Assembly: GCA_963773105.1 (NCBI GenBank)
Contig: CAVZAA010000003.1
Span: 1-64,000 of the forward strand
Source: Trebonia sp963773105
GTDB lineage: Bacteria > Actinomycetota > Actinomycetes > Streptosporangiales > Streptosporangiaceae
DNA length: 64,000 bases
Direction of reading: 5' to 3'
The translations under genes were made by a program, and so were the position numbers. Of the stretch, positions 7,953 to 16,409 are shown in pieces. How positions within the stretch are numbered: position 1 is the stretch's first letter; each line of letters opens with the position of its first letter. A model generated the notes under the pieces. That model saw nothing but the letters and a program-made list of their open reading frames with translations. It was not told the origin of the DNA and ran no database searches.

Positions 7953-8512
7953 GGGTGACCGTCCAGGTCACGTGGCTGCGGAGACGGGAGGCGGCAGGCG
8001 AGCAGGCCGAGGCAGATCTAGCTGCCGAGCCCGTCGGCGCAGGTCCGGCTGCCGAGCCCGTCGGCGCAGGTCCGGTTGCGCAGGCGCCGACCCCTCCTGA
8101 GCCGTTCGTGCCGCCGCCGGTTCCCGTGCGCCCGGAATCGCCCGCCGCTGACGAGGAGGCAGTCATCCGCTCGCTGATATCGCTGGCGGACGACCTGGCC
8201 GGGCTGGCCGACCTCGCGGCGGGCGACGGCGGCAACGACCGCACGCTCCGGCTGGCCCAGTGGCGCGTCGACCAGGTCCTCGCCCAGCGCGGCGTCCAGG
8301 CGGTGTCCGACGAGGGTCCGGTTGACCCCGGTCGGCACGAGGTAGTGGGGTCGCGGCCAGCCTCGGCAGGCGGGCCCCCGGGGTGGATAGCCGCGACGAT
8401 CCGGCGCGGCTACTTGTCGGGCGACCGGCTGATCCGGCCGCAGCAGGTGGTGGCGTACGCCGTCGGCGTGACGCCGGCCCGGGAGGGGAGCGACGATGCA
8501 GGACGAGGTTGA
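7931..8512 (+). CDS. GrpE-like nucleotide exchange factor
   Basis: GrpE-type protein of 193 aa. The recognisable part is the C-terminal beta-wing domain: 'EVVGSRPA' followed by 'IRRGYLSGDRLIRPQQVVAYAV', which matches the canonical GrpE ending 'GYxxxDRVLRPAxVxV'. The long N-terminal coiled coil is replaced by a proline/alanine-rich segment with a perfect nine-residue repeat and only one moderate helix (about 75-105). A dedicated partner for the Hsp70-like ATPase encoded two genes downstream is the obvious role. It overlaps the genes on both sides, so the operon is tightly coupled. It is probably not the housekeeping GrpE, which normally sits beside dnaK and dnaJ. Confidence 0.75.
   Translation: MDLFGVVRVTVQVTWLRRREAAGEQAEADLAAEPVGAGPAAEPVGAGPVAQAPTPPEPFVPPPVPVRPESPAADEEAVIRSLISLADDLAGLADLAAGDGGNDRTLRLAQWRVDQVLAQRGVQAVSDEGPVDPGRHEVVGSRPASAGGPPGWIAATIRRGYLSGDRLIRPQQVVAYAVGVTPAREGSDDAGRG
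8021..8074 (+). repeat. Perfect 27-bp tandem duplication inside the GrpE-like gene
   Basis: GCTGCCGAGCCCGTCGGCGC followed by AGGTCCG occurs twice back to back (8021-8047, 8048-8074), encoding AAEPVGAGP twice in the linker. Identity at nucleotide level implies a recent slippage event. Confidence 0.85.
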
Positions 8513-10397
8513 CCGACTGAGAGACGAGGTGCTTGGCCTCTTCCCGTGGCTGACGGCCGAGCTGGACGGCGAGCTGCCCGACGGCGGGCGGGAACAGCTG
8601 CGCCGTGGGCGGGCGGCGCTGGCCACCAGCCGGTACACGGTCCCGGTGGTCGGCGAGTACAAGCACGGCAAGTCATCGCTGCTCAACGGGCTGATCGGGC
8701 AGTCGCTGTTCCCGGTCGACACCGACATCGCGACGGCGACCGTGTGCACGCTGTCGTGGGCGGAAGAGCCCCGGGCGGTGGTCTACTTTCTCCCCGAGCA
8801 GGAGGGCGCGCTCGCTCAGCCGCCCCGCACGATCCCGCTGACCGAGGTGTCCCGCTACGCGACCGTGGCCGGTCACCAGAAGGGCGATCCCCTCGTCGGC
8901 AAGATCGACATGCTCGCCCCGATCCCGCAGCTCCGGTCGGGGCTCACCCTGGTGGACACGCCCGGCGTCGGCAGCGTGAACCCGGCCCACACGGCGGCCA
9001 CCAACGGCTACCTGACCGAGGCGGACGCGCTGATCTTCGTGGCGTCGGCGGTCGAGCCGATGGGCGAACCCGAGCTCGTCTTCCTCGCCCGTGCCTACGA
9101 GAAGTGCCAGGTCGTGCTCACGGTGGTCTCGATGATCGACCGCACAGCCGATGAGGCCGCGGTGGTGGCCCAGGCCCGCAACCGGGTTGCCGACGTCACC
9201 GGGATGCCGCCGGATGACGTCGTGCTGGTCCCGGTGTCCTCGGTACGCAAGCGGAACGCCGTCGGCAACGGCGATCCTGAGCTGCTCGCCGCATCCGGGT
9301 TTCCCGAGCTGGAGCGGCAGCTGTGGACCGGACTGGCGACCAGCGTCGTGCTTGCCCGGCTCGGGCGGGCCCTCGACACGCTGCAGAACACCGCAACGGA
9401 AAGCGCGGCTCCGCTGCGCAACGAGCTGGTCGGCTTGTCGGGGCGGGAACAGCTCGCCCGACTGGACGCGCAGCTACGGGAGGCCCAGGCCCGGGCGGCC
9501 AAGGCGCGGGCCGAGGCGCCCCGCCGGTCGCGGATGCTCACCGAGGAGCTCGACCGCGCCGGGGGACCCATTCAACGCCGACTGCGGCAGGCATTCGACA
9601 CGGTGATCGCCGAGTTCGTCGAAGCGATCGAGGACCGCCAGGTCGCGGCGGATCCGGGGGTGGCCATCAACCGCGTCGTCGAGCAGATCGTGGAAGCCCA
9701 GAGCCGGGCCAACCGAGATCTGACGGCGGCCATCGACGAGATCGGCGCGCGCTTCTCCGATGACCTGACCATACCGCTCACCGGCACCACGAGCGAGACC
9801 GCAAGCGCGGACTTGACGATCGTCACGCCCCAGGTCCCGGCGGCGAATCGCGGCTTCGCGAACTTCCGCCTCACCTGGACCGGGGGTGCCACCGGGGCGG
9901 CGGCGGGCATCGCGGTCGGCACCATCGCCTCGTTCATCTTCCCGCCCGCGGCGGTGTTCATCGGCGCCGGGCTCATGGCCGGACCGGTCTTCGGATTCGT
10001 GGGCGGTCACCTGCTCGGCATGTGGGGCGGCTGGAAGCAGGCCAAGGAGCAGGCCGAGCGCGAGGACCACGCCCAGCGCAAGGAGCGACTGCGCGCGGCG
10101 GTGGTGCCCAAGGTCGAGGCCGCCCGCCAGGTCAGCCTGGAGGACTTGCGGGTACGGGTGATCGATGAGACCAGGATCCTCGCCAAGGCGCTGGACGAGC
10201 AGCTCACGATCACCGCCGCGCAGCTCGAGGCCTCCAGGGATGCGCTGCAGCAGACGCTGATCAGGACGGCGGCGGAGAACGACGCGCGGCGACGAGAGGT
10301 CGACGGCAGGCTCGCCGCCTACGCCGAGATCGACAAGACCCTGGCCCGCGCCCGGCTCCAGGTGGAGATGCTCGGGCAGGGCGGAGACGCTTCGTGA
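8496..10397 (+). CDS. Dynamin-like GTPase with membrane hairpin (second of the pair)
   Basis: Dynamin-family GTPase of 633 aa. G1 is GEYKHGKSS (53-61), G3 is DTPG (154-157), and the G4 region is 'VSMIDR'. Helical stalk segments flank a glycine-rich hydrophobic hairpin at about 463-512 ('GAAAGIAVGTIASFIFPPA', then 'GLMAGPVFGFVGGHLL'), the membrane-inserting paddle seen in bacterial dynamin-like proteins. The C-terminal 100 residues are charged coiled coil. ATG at 8496 with GGAGGGGAG upstream. Likely acts on the inner face of the membrane, possibly in response to membrane stress. Overlaps the upstream gene by 17 nt and the downstream by 4. Confidence 0.88.
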   Translation: MQDEVDRLRDEVLGLFPWLTAELDGELPDGGREQLRRGRAALATSRYTVPVVGEYKHGKSSLLNGLIGQSLFPVDTDIATATVCTLSWAEEPRAVVYFLPEQEGALAQPPRTIPLTEVSRYATVAGHQKGDPLVGKIDMLAPIPQLRSGLTLVDTPGVGSVNPAHTAATNGYLTEADALIFVASAVEPMGEPELVFLARAYEKCQVVLTVVSMIDRTADEAAVVAQARNRVADVTGMPPDDVVLVPVSSVRKRNAVGNGDPELLAASGFPELERQLWTGLATSVVLARLGRALDTLQNTATESAAPLRNELVGLSGREQLARLDAQLREAQARAAKARAEAPRRSRMLTEELDRAGGPIQRRLRQAFDTVIAEFVEAIEDRQVAADPGVAINRVVEQIVEAQSRANRDLTAAIDEIGARFSDDLTIPLTGTTSETASADLTIVTPQVPAANRGFANFRLTWTGGATGAAAGIAVGTIASFIFPPAAVFIGAGLMAGPVFGFVGGHLLGMWGGWKQAKEQAEREDHAQRKERLRAAVVPKVEAARQVSLEDLRVRVIDETRILAKALDEQLTITAAQLEASRDALQQTLIRTAAENDARRREVDGRLAAYAEIDKTLARARLQVEMLGQGGDAS

Positions 10398-11701
10398 GCC
10401 GACCGCCGGACGCTGCCCTCGTTGTGCACGGCATCGACTTTGGCACCTCCACGTCGATGATCATGGTGGGTCGACCGGGGGCGAGGCCGCTTGAGATCAA
10501 GGACCCGCTGGCGGCTCGCGGCGAGATAGGAATCCCCTCGTCGATCTGCGCCCGCCCGGACGGCCCGCTTGCGGTCGGGCTGGCGGCCGAGCGGATCAAG
10601 CTGATCCAGATCCAGGACTACCGGGCCGGCTTCAAGCGGGACATCGGCCGGCCGATCAGCTACCGGATCGGCGGCGCCGCCTATTCTCCCGATGACCTGA
10701 TGGCGCTGGTACTCCGGTTCCTGCGCGAACGGGCGCTGGCGGTCGTGCCGACCGAGCCCGCCGCCGTGGTCCTGACCGTGCCCGCCGCGTGGCAGCGGGG
10801 GAACCGCGACCTGGCCGTCAAGGCGTGCGCCGCGGCGGGCTATGACCCGGCCCGCGTGCACCTGGCGAAGGAGCCGGTCGCGGCGCTGGCCGGCCTGGAA
10901 TCAAACGACGGCACGACCGTCATCTACGACCTGGGCGGCGGCACCTTTGACTGTGCGGTCGCGATGCAAGGCGCTGCGGGACCCGAGATCTACGGTGACC
11001 CGGGCGGACTGGCTGACGTCGGCGGTCGTGCCTTCGACGACCGGGTGCTGCGGCACGTGCGGCGCACCTATCCGCAGGCGGAAGCGCTCTTCGCGCTCGA
11101 AACCGATGCCCCGCAGGCCGACGGTCTCGACGACGAGACGCTGCGGCGCCGCCTCGGGCTGCGGGAGAAGTGCACCGAGGCCAAGATTGAGCTGTCGGAC
11201 GCCGAGTCCACGTTGAAGCTGTTCCCGGAGCTCGACCCGCCGGAGATCCTCACCATGGACCAGGCGGACCTGGACCGCGCGATCTGCGATCTCGTGGACC
11301 AGACCGTCGATGAGTGCGCGCGGATGCTCGGGGAACTCGACCTACAGCCGGCCCAGGTCGGCCAGTTCCTGCAGATCGGCGGCTCGAGCCATATCCCGCT
11401 GACCAGAGAGCGGCTCGCGGCCCGCTTCAACCGGCCCGTGCTACTGGCCGAGGAACCGGACCTGGCCGTGGCCCGCGGCGCGGCCGAACTCGCGTTGCGC
11501 ATCGCGGCACCGCATCCTCCTGCGCCGCCTCCGCCGTCGCCTAAGAAGAGGAAGAAGGCGCCGGCGCCGCGCCCAGTGGCGGCGAAGCCTCCCGACCGGG
11601 CGACCACGGTGCCCTACCCGCCTCCCCCCACGCCGCCTGCGTCGCAGAACGGGCGGCTGGGGAGGTTCCGCCCGGACCGAAACCTGTTCGAAGACGAGTA
11701 G
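10394..11701 (+). CDS. Hsp70-type actin-fold ATPase without substrate-binding domain
   Basis: DnaK-like nucleotide-binding domain of 435 aa. Phosphate 1 'GIDFGTSTS' (13-21), 'KRDIGR' lysine motif, phosphate 2 'YDLGGGTFD' (about 178-186) and the adenosine motif 'IGGSSHIPLTRE' (about 328) are all intact, so ATP hydrolysis is expected. The peptide-binding beta domain and lid are absent. After residue 375 there is a proline- and lysine-rich tail ('PPPPSPKKRKKAPAP') ending in an acidic tip. Such proteins act as ATP-driven clamps or switches rather than folding chaperones. GTG start overlaps the dynamin stop (GTGA). Its exchange factor is probably the GrpE-like product of the same operon. Confidence 0.88.
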   Translation: MSRPPDAALVVHGIDFGTSTSMIMVGRPGARPLEIKDPLAARGEIGIPSSICARPDGPLAVGLAAERIKLIQIQDYRAGFKRDIGRPISYRIGGAAYSPDDLMALVLRFLRERALAVVPTEPAAVVLTVPAAWQRGNRDLAVKACAAAGYDPARVHLAKEPVAALAGLESNDGTTVIYDLGGGTFDCAVAMQGAAGPEIYGDPGGLADVGGRAFDDRVLRHVRRTYPQAEALFALETDAPQADGLDDETLRRRLGLREKCTEAKIELSDAESTLKLFPELDPPEILTMDQADLDRAICDLVDQTVDECARMLGELDLQPAQVGQFLQIGGSSHIPLTRERLAARFNRPVLLAEEPDLAVARGAAELALRIAAPHPPAPPPPSPKKRKKAPAPRPVAAKPPDRATTVPYPPPPTPPASQNGRLGRFRPDRNLFEDE

Positions 11702-11713
11702 CCGGAGGCCGCC

Positions 11714-12610
11714 GTGAAGATCGTGATGCTCGGCCACAGCGGGGCCGGCAAGACAACGTACCTGTCGCTGATGTACGCGGAGATGCAAGAGGGCATCGCC
11801 GGCTTCCGCGTGCAGGCGGACGACCAAGAGCACCATCAGCAGCTGCTGCGCGACGCCCGGCAGATCCGCGCCTCGCGCTACCCCCCGGCCACCCGCCAGC
11901 GGGCCAGCTACGACCTCACGCTGACCTACGGCGGCCGTCCGGTGCTCCCGTTCACCTGGCGGGACCACCGGGGCGGCGCCGCCAGCGGCCGCTCCACCGA
12001 CGGAGCGGACGTGGCCCAACTCACCGCGGACCTGAAGGAAGCCGACGGCATCGTCCTCTTCGCCGACGGCGCCGCCATTTCCCGCGACCCCGCCGCGGGC
12101 CGGATGGCGGCACGGCTGAGCACCCACGTGCTGCGCGCTCTGCACGCGCGCGCGCAGGTGGAGATCCCGCTGGTCATCGCGGTGACCAAATCCAACCTGG
12201 TCGATCTAGACAACGAGAAGGTAACCGAGAAGATCCTCGCTCCCTTCGATGATCTAGCCAACGCGGTGGCGGCAACCCGGCATATCTTCGGCGCCATCTT
12301 TCCCATCAGCTGCGGCCCGAAGCCGTTGAACGTCGTGGCGCCCGTGCTCTGGTCGCTGCGATTCGGCGTTAACGGAATGGCCAAGCGCCTCAACGCGGAG
12401 GTCGAGGCAGCCGCCAGCTCGATGGCTTCGGCGGCCGCCAGGGACACGCTGACCGACCGCTTCGTCAGCTGGTGGAAGTCGGAGGACTCCTGGGCCAAGA
12501 TCGCGGAAAACCACCGACAGGAGGGCATGCGCGCGCTGCGGCGGCTCCAGGTGCTCATTCCGCCCGCCGAGGGGCTCGAGACGCTGCTCAAGGACATCCA
12601 GTACTTCTGA
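11714..12610 (+). CDS. Small GTPase-like protein A of a tandem pair (DO-GTPase-like)
   Basis: P-loop GTPase-like protein of 298 aa. Walker A is GHSGAGKTT (7-15). The G3 position reads D-H-R-G-G (84-88) in 'FTWRDHRGG', and the G4-like motif is 'VTKSN' (about 156-160). The C-terminal 100 residues are helical. The D-x-R-G-G variant and the occurrence as two adjacent related genes recall the Double-GTPase families described from bacterial conflict systems; that name is from memory and needs a profile search. GTG at 11714 is preceded by GGAG. It lies 12 nt after the Hsp70-like gene, in the same operon. Confidence 0.75.
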   Translation: MKIVMLGHSGAGKTTYLSLMYAEMQEGIAGFRVQADDQEHHQQLLRDARQIRASRYPPATRQRASYDLTLTYGGRPVLPFTWRDHRGGAASGRSTDGADVAQLTADLKEADGIVLFADGAAISRDPAAGRMAARLSTHVLRALHARAQVEIPLVIAVTKSNLVDLDNEKVTEKILAPFDDLANAVAATRHIFGAIFPISCGPKPLNVVAPVLWSLRFGVNGMAKRLNAEVEAAASSMASAAARDTLTDRFVSWWKSEDSWAKIAENHRQEGMRALRRLQVLIPPAEGLETLLKDIQYF

Positions 12611-12639
12611 CCCGTTTCTGCACAATGCGAGGAGGCACG

Positions 12640-13680
12640 ATGGCGACCCCGGCCCTGAAGCTGACCATGCTCGGAGGGACCAACTCGGGCAAGACGATGT
12701 TCATGCTCGGCATGTACAACACCCTGGCGGTCGGCATGCACGGGTACTTCATGTTCACCGAGGACCCCGACCAGGATCTCGACCTTCGCGAGGACTGGGA
12801 CGCTCTCCTCAGCGACGGCACGCTTCCCGCCGCCACCGTGATGCAGGCGAGCAGGCAGTTCGGGTTCGTGTTCAACCACGGGTTCACCCCGCTGGTCTCC
12901 ATCGACTGGATGGACTACCGCGGCGGTGCGGTCGATGCCAGGAAGGATGAGGCCGACGTGCCCGTTTTGCTGCAGCGGCTGGCCGACTCCGACAGCATCT
13001 ACCTGGTCCTCGACGGCCAGAAACTCGCCCCCTGGCTGAACGGCTCTGCCTCCCTGGACGAAGTCAAGGGAGCGCTCAAGGTCGGCCGGGTCTCCGCGCT
13101 GGTGCATCGCGCGGTCGGCCAGCGGGTGAAAAACGGCCTGCCCGTGCCCTCCTTCGCGGTCGTCATCACCAAGGCTGACCTCCTGCGGGGGCCAGGCAGG
13201 ACGCTGAGGGCAGCACTTGACCGGGTAGTGAACGAAGCCCTGCGGGAACTCGCCCCCCTCGCGTTCGACGAGGAGATCAGCGCGTTCGTCTGCCCGGTGA
13301 AGGTGGGCAACTTCGGCGTGCGGCAGAACGACAGCGCGCCCGTCAGCATCTCTGACGTCGACCCGGTGGGCCTGCACCGGCCGATGATCTTCTCGCTTAT
13401 GCATTACCTGACCGAGGGCATGGGCGCTCGGCGGGCGGAGCAGGCGCGCCAGGCCGCGAGCATCTCGGCGGCAGAAAAGCAGCTCGTGGAGCTGAACCAA
13501 GGGTTCATGGCCATTTTCCGCAGCGGCCGGATCGCGACGGCGCGACGCCAGGTGATCGATCTCGACCAAGCGCTCGAGCGCAACCGTCAGGAGTACGCCG
13601 CCAATCAGAGCCTCATCGAGCGGCTGACACAGGAACTCGCGGGCCACCCCATGATCAGGAACGGGAAGGTCGAGCGGTGA
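12640..13680 (+). CDS. Small GTPase-like protein B of a tandem pair (DO-GTPase-like)
   Basis: Second P-loop GTPase-like protein, 346 aa, distantly similar to its neighbour. Walker A GGTNSGKT (12-19), G3 variant D-Y-R-G-G (92-96), and a good G4 'VVITKADLL' (about 174-182), so guanine specificity is likely retained here. The C-terminal 80 residues form a charged helix. A GAGGAGG sequence fixes the ATG at 12640; the frame is open further upstream over the end of the previous gene but that is not coding. The final codon overlaps the next gene (GTGA). Confidence 0.75.
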   Translation: MATPALKLTMLGGTNSGKTMFMLGMYNTLAVGMHGYFMFTEDPDQDLDLREDWDALLSDGTLPAATVMQASRQFGFVFNHGFTPLVSIDWMDYRGGAVDARKDEADVPVLLQRLADSDSIYLVLDGQKLAPWLNGSASLDEVKGALKVGRVSALVHRAVGQRVKNGLPVPSFAVVITKADLLRGPGRTLRAALDRVVNEALRELAPLAFDEEISAFVCPVKVGNFGVRQNDSAPVSISDVDPVGLHRPMIFSLMHYLTEGMGARRAEQARQAASISAAEKQLVELNQGFMAIFRSGRIATARRQVIDLDQALERNRQEYAANQSLIERLTQELAGHPMIRNGKVER

Positions 13681-15068
13681 TCGCCGACGAGACAGATCGC
13701 GGCTGGTGGGCGCCCATCGTCTACGCCCGCACCAGGGACGTCGACTTCTGGTGGCGCGCCCTGCCGCAGCAGATGCGACGGGACGGATCCGAGGCGCGCG
13801 CGCTCGACGCCACCATCGCCGACGACGGCGCCCGGGCGCCGCGCTTCGTGCTGGCACGGCTGCCGAGCGGCACGTTGCTCGGCGTGGCCTGCCAGACCCA
13901 CCTGATCAGCAAGCACATGCGTTCGGACGGCAGCCGGCCGGTGCCGTGCTTCATCGGCTGGCTGAGCGCCGACCCGCGAGTCGCGGTGCCGCAGTTCGAC
14001 GCGGTGCAGGCCGGCTGGGGCGGCTGGGCGGCGAGGGAGTACGACGTCTGGATGCGGAACGTCTGGGCGGAGCGGGATCGCCGGGTACGGCAGACGGACG
14101 AGACGTCTGCGGTGCCACCGCCGTGGGAAATGACGGAGACGGTGCCGGACGCAGACGTCGGGGACCGCTCGGAGTTCGAAGAGCCGACGCGGGCCGGCAT
14201 TCGGGTCTACCCCGCTGCGGAGGCGGCCCGCGTCTGGCGCGGGGTAGACCGCTACGGCGTGAACGCGACGGTTGTCACCGGGTGGACCTCAGGGCGCACC
14301 GCCTTGCGCCCCGGGCTCACCCACGCGTGCGCGGCGGACTTCCACGGCGCCATGCAGATCTACTGGCTGCCGTCGGCCAAGCCGACCAGGCAGACCCAGA
14401 CTGCCGGCCCGCCGGGCATAGACGACCCGTATGCCACCGCCGGACCGACGTACGGGGGCAACCCGCCGGCGTACGGCGGGAGCGCGCCGCCTGAGACCGC
14501 GCGGCAGCACGGTGCAGCCGGGCAGCCGGACGCCGGAAACGCCGCCGCTGGGGATCAGGGACCAGCACCCAGGCGGTCCGGGTTGCTGGCACGCGGCAGG
14601 CAGCTGGTACAGGGGGCACAGGAGCGTTTCGCGGCCGCCACCAGCGGCGCCTCTGCTCAGGAACAGCCGCCCGCGCCGCCCACCGGGCAGCTCGAATGGA
14701 CCCTGGACCTCGATGAACGGGCGTGGTTGGCCCGGCGCGGCGAATACGTTTACAGCCACCGGATCGACGAGCCGACGATCGTGTGCTGGCATGAAAGCGC
14801 CCCCGAGGAGGCCTTCCAGTGGATCGGCGACGGCGAGTGGCAGCGCGCTGGGACTCCGCTGCCGAAGACCGCCGGTCGCCCAGCGGGCGGCCCGACGTTC
14901 ACCCCCCGGATACCGCCCTCCCCGGCCCATGGCGCGCCCCTCGACGAGTTCGAGGACGCCCCGCTACCCACGGGCCGGGCGGTGCTGCCGGACGAGTCCG
15001 ACTACGAGCAGGACGACGAGCAGGACGACGAGCAGGACGGTCAGGCTCAGACCATCCCGCCCGAGTGA
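13677..15068 (+). CDS. Uncharacterised partner protein of the GTPase pair
   Basis: 463 aa, not recognised. Residues 1-130 form a globular domain rich in Trp ('WWAPIVYARTRDVDFWWRALP', then 'PCFIGWLSADPRVAVP'), and 165-235 form a second small domain. A Pro/Gly/Ala-rich linker (245-345) follows, then a short conserved-looking segment 'WTLDLDERAWLARRGEYVYSH' with another Trp-rich strand. The tail is acidic with three EQDD units (near 445-455). Start GTG at 13677 overlaps the GTPase B stop, so translation is coupled and the product is likely a GTPase B partner. Its 3' end overlaps the convergent gene by 22 nt. Confidence 0.6.
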   Translation: MIADETDRGWWAPIVYARTRDVDFWWRALPQQMRRDGSEARALDATIADDGARAPRFVLARLPSGTLLGVACQTHLISKHMRSDGSRPVPCFIGWLSADPRVAVPQFDAVQAGWGGWAAREYDVWMRNVWAERDRRVRQTDETSAVPPPWEMTETVPDADVGDRSEFEEPTRAGIRVYPAAEAARVWRGVDRYGVNATVVTGWTSGRTALRPGLTHACAADFHGAMQIYWLPSAKPTRQTQTAGPPGIDDPYATAGPTYGGNPPAYGGSAPPETARQHGAAGQPDAGNAAAGDQGPAPRRSGLLARGRQLVQGAQERFAAATSGASAQEQPPAPPTGQLEWTLDLDERAWLARRGEYVYSHRIDEPTIVCWHESAPEEAFQWIGDGEWQRAGTPLPKTAGRPAGGPTFTPRIPPSPAHGAPLDEFEDAPLPTGRAVLPDESDYEQDDEQDDEQDGQAQTIPPE

Positions 15069-16018
15069 TCGCCGGCGGAGGAGTGATAGTCATCGCCTTC
15101 GTACCCGGCGCCGCCCGCGTACCCGCCGCCGTCCTCGTATCCGGTGTGCACCACGGTCTCCTGCATGTAGCCGGGACCTTCCTGTACGAGGTAGTGGTCC
15201 TGGGTGGTGTAGGCGTAGTCTCCGCCGTACGCGTGCTCGGCGCCGTAGGCGTGCTCCGCCCCGGCCGAGGCGGCGTGCGCCTCCGATCCATCGGCTCCGC
15301 TCGCGTCCGCGCCCGCGCTGGACTGGGCGATGGTGGAAATGTCGTCTAGCGCGCCGCCGACGCCGGTCAGGACGCCATCCAGAACCGACTTGCCCCGCCC
15401 CTTGTTCTTCTCCGCCTGCTTCCCCCGCGCCCCGGCGGCGGCCGGGCGCCAGACACGGACCCAGCCGACCCCCTGCCAGAGGTTGTCAGGCGCGTCGACG
15501 GAGACCCGGCGGAAGCCCTCGGCCAGGCCGTCACCGGCGGCCGGGGCGATCGCTTCCGCGTACAGGTCAGCGGACACGATCATCGCCAGCAATGCGTCCG
15601 GCGTGCCGGTCAGCGCACCGCGCAGGTCGTCGCTGTCAAGCAACCGAGAGGCGGTGACGATGGCCTGGCCTGCGTAGCCGCCCCTGGCCTGCGTGACGGT
15701 GCCCTCCGCGAGCGCGATCCGCGGGCGGACCGGGCCGACTCCGGCCTCCGCCCGGTCCTGGCCGAGCTGCTCGACCAGGCCCTCGATCAGCAGCGGGACG
15801 GCGGCGCGGGCCTGGATGCCGACCGGCAGCAGCACGAGGTGCCGTCCGCCTCGGTCCTGCCGCCAGGTGCCGACCCCGCCCGCGCCCGCCGATCGCAGTC
15901 CCCGGTCGAGCGCGCCCTTGCACCGGGCCAGCAGCCCGGCCTGGCCGGCGTCGCCGCCGGCGTCGCTGCTGACCGACGCGATCAGGCAGATCCGGCGAAC
16001 CCCCGCTGGGTGCGTCAT
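15047..16018 (-). CDS. Degenerate nucleotidyl-cyclase-like protein with Tyr/Gly-rich tail
   Basis: 323 aa. Residues 8-180 resemble a class III nucleotidyl cyclase fold: beta-alpha start 'RRICLIASVSSDAGG', the hairpin 'WRQDRGGRHLVLLPVG', 'VRPRIALAEGTVTQARGGYAGQAIVTASRLLDSDDLR', and 'LLAMIVSADLYAEAI'. The metal-binding aspartates and the 'TGDG' hairpin expected of active cyclases are not conserved, so it is probably a ligand-binding or signalling module. The C-terminus is a low-complexity tail rich in Tyr, Gly, Ala and His. Start ATG at 16018 is set by GGAGG 7 nt upstream. It is the only minus-strand gene inside the island apart from the caspase unit. Confidence 0.6.
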   Translation of the reverse strand: MTHPAGVRRICLIASVSSDAGGDAGQAGLLARCKGALDRGLRSAGAGGVGTWRQDRGGRHLVLLPVGIQARAAVPLLIEGLVEQLGQDRAEAGVGPVRPRIALAEGTVTQARGGYAGQAIVTASRLLDSDDLRGALTGTPDALLAMIVSADLYAEAIAPAAGDGLAEGFRRVSVDAPDNLWQGVGWVRVWRPAAAGARGKQAEKNKGRGKSVLDGVLTGVGGALDDISTIAQSSAGADASGADGSEAHAASAGAEHAYGAEHAYGGDYAYTTQDHYLVQEGPGYMQETVVHTGYEDGGGYAGGAGYEGDDYHSSAGDHSGGMV

Positions 16019-16229
16019 CGTGCGCGCCTCCGTCCGTTTCTGGACTGTGACGTAGGCCACGTCCTAGGACAACGCTACCGATTGCCGAGCGCGGCAGAAA
16101 GACCCCGCCCACGGCGCGCTGCTGGCCTGCGCCGACCAGGACGGAATGGTGCGAGTGTGGGCGGTGGCAGCAGCACCCCCAACTGATTAGCGGGGTGGTT
16201 GAACAAGCCGACGCTAGCGAGTCATTCAG

Positions 16230-16276
16230 GGTCCGTTCGGAAGAAAGGAATTTAAGATCTTTCCTCCGAACGGACC
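16230..16276. repeat. Long perfect-type palindrome (GGTCCGTTCGG ... CCGAACGGACC)
   Basis: 18-bp arms at 16230-16247 and 16259-16276 with one mismatch and an 11-nt A/T-rich loop, the best copy of a dispersed family. It lies in the 391-bp divergent gap (16019-16409) between the cyclase-like gene and the 1445-aa gene. The rest of the gap holds no ORF. GGGGGAG just before 16410 is the ribosome site; I see no convincing promoter. Confidence 0.8.
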
Positions 16277-16409
16277 GTGGCGACTCTGGCGCGGAGATGT
16301 CAGCCTACGGGCCCCAGTCATTAAAAATCGTTGCTTAGATAGGCGGTGGTAATACCGTGCGTTTGCACTACGCTGTTGACACACGGAAGTTTGGTGGTGG
16401 GGGAGTGCA

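Noticed and set aside
14431..15657. Long Arg/Pro-rich plus-strand frame over the cyclase-like gene
   Set aside because: Composition is typical of an antisense or shifted frame in GC-rich DNA, and it overlaps two better supported genes.
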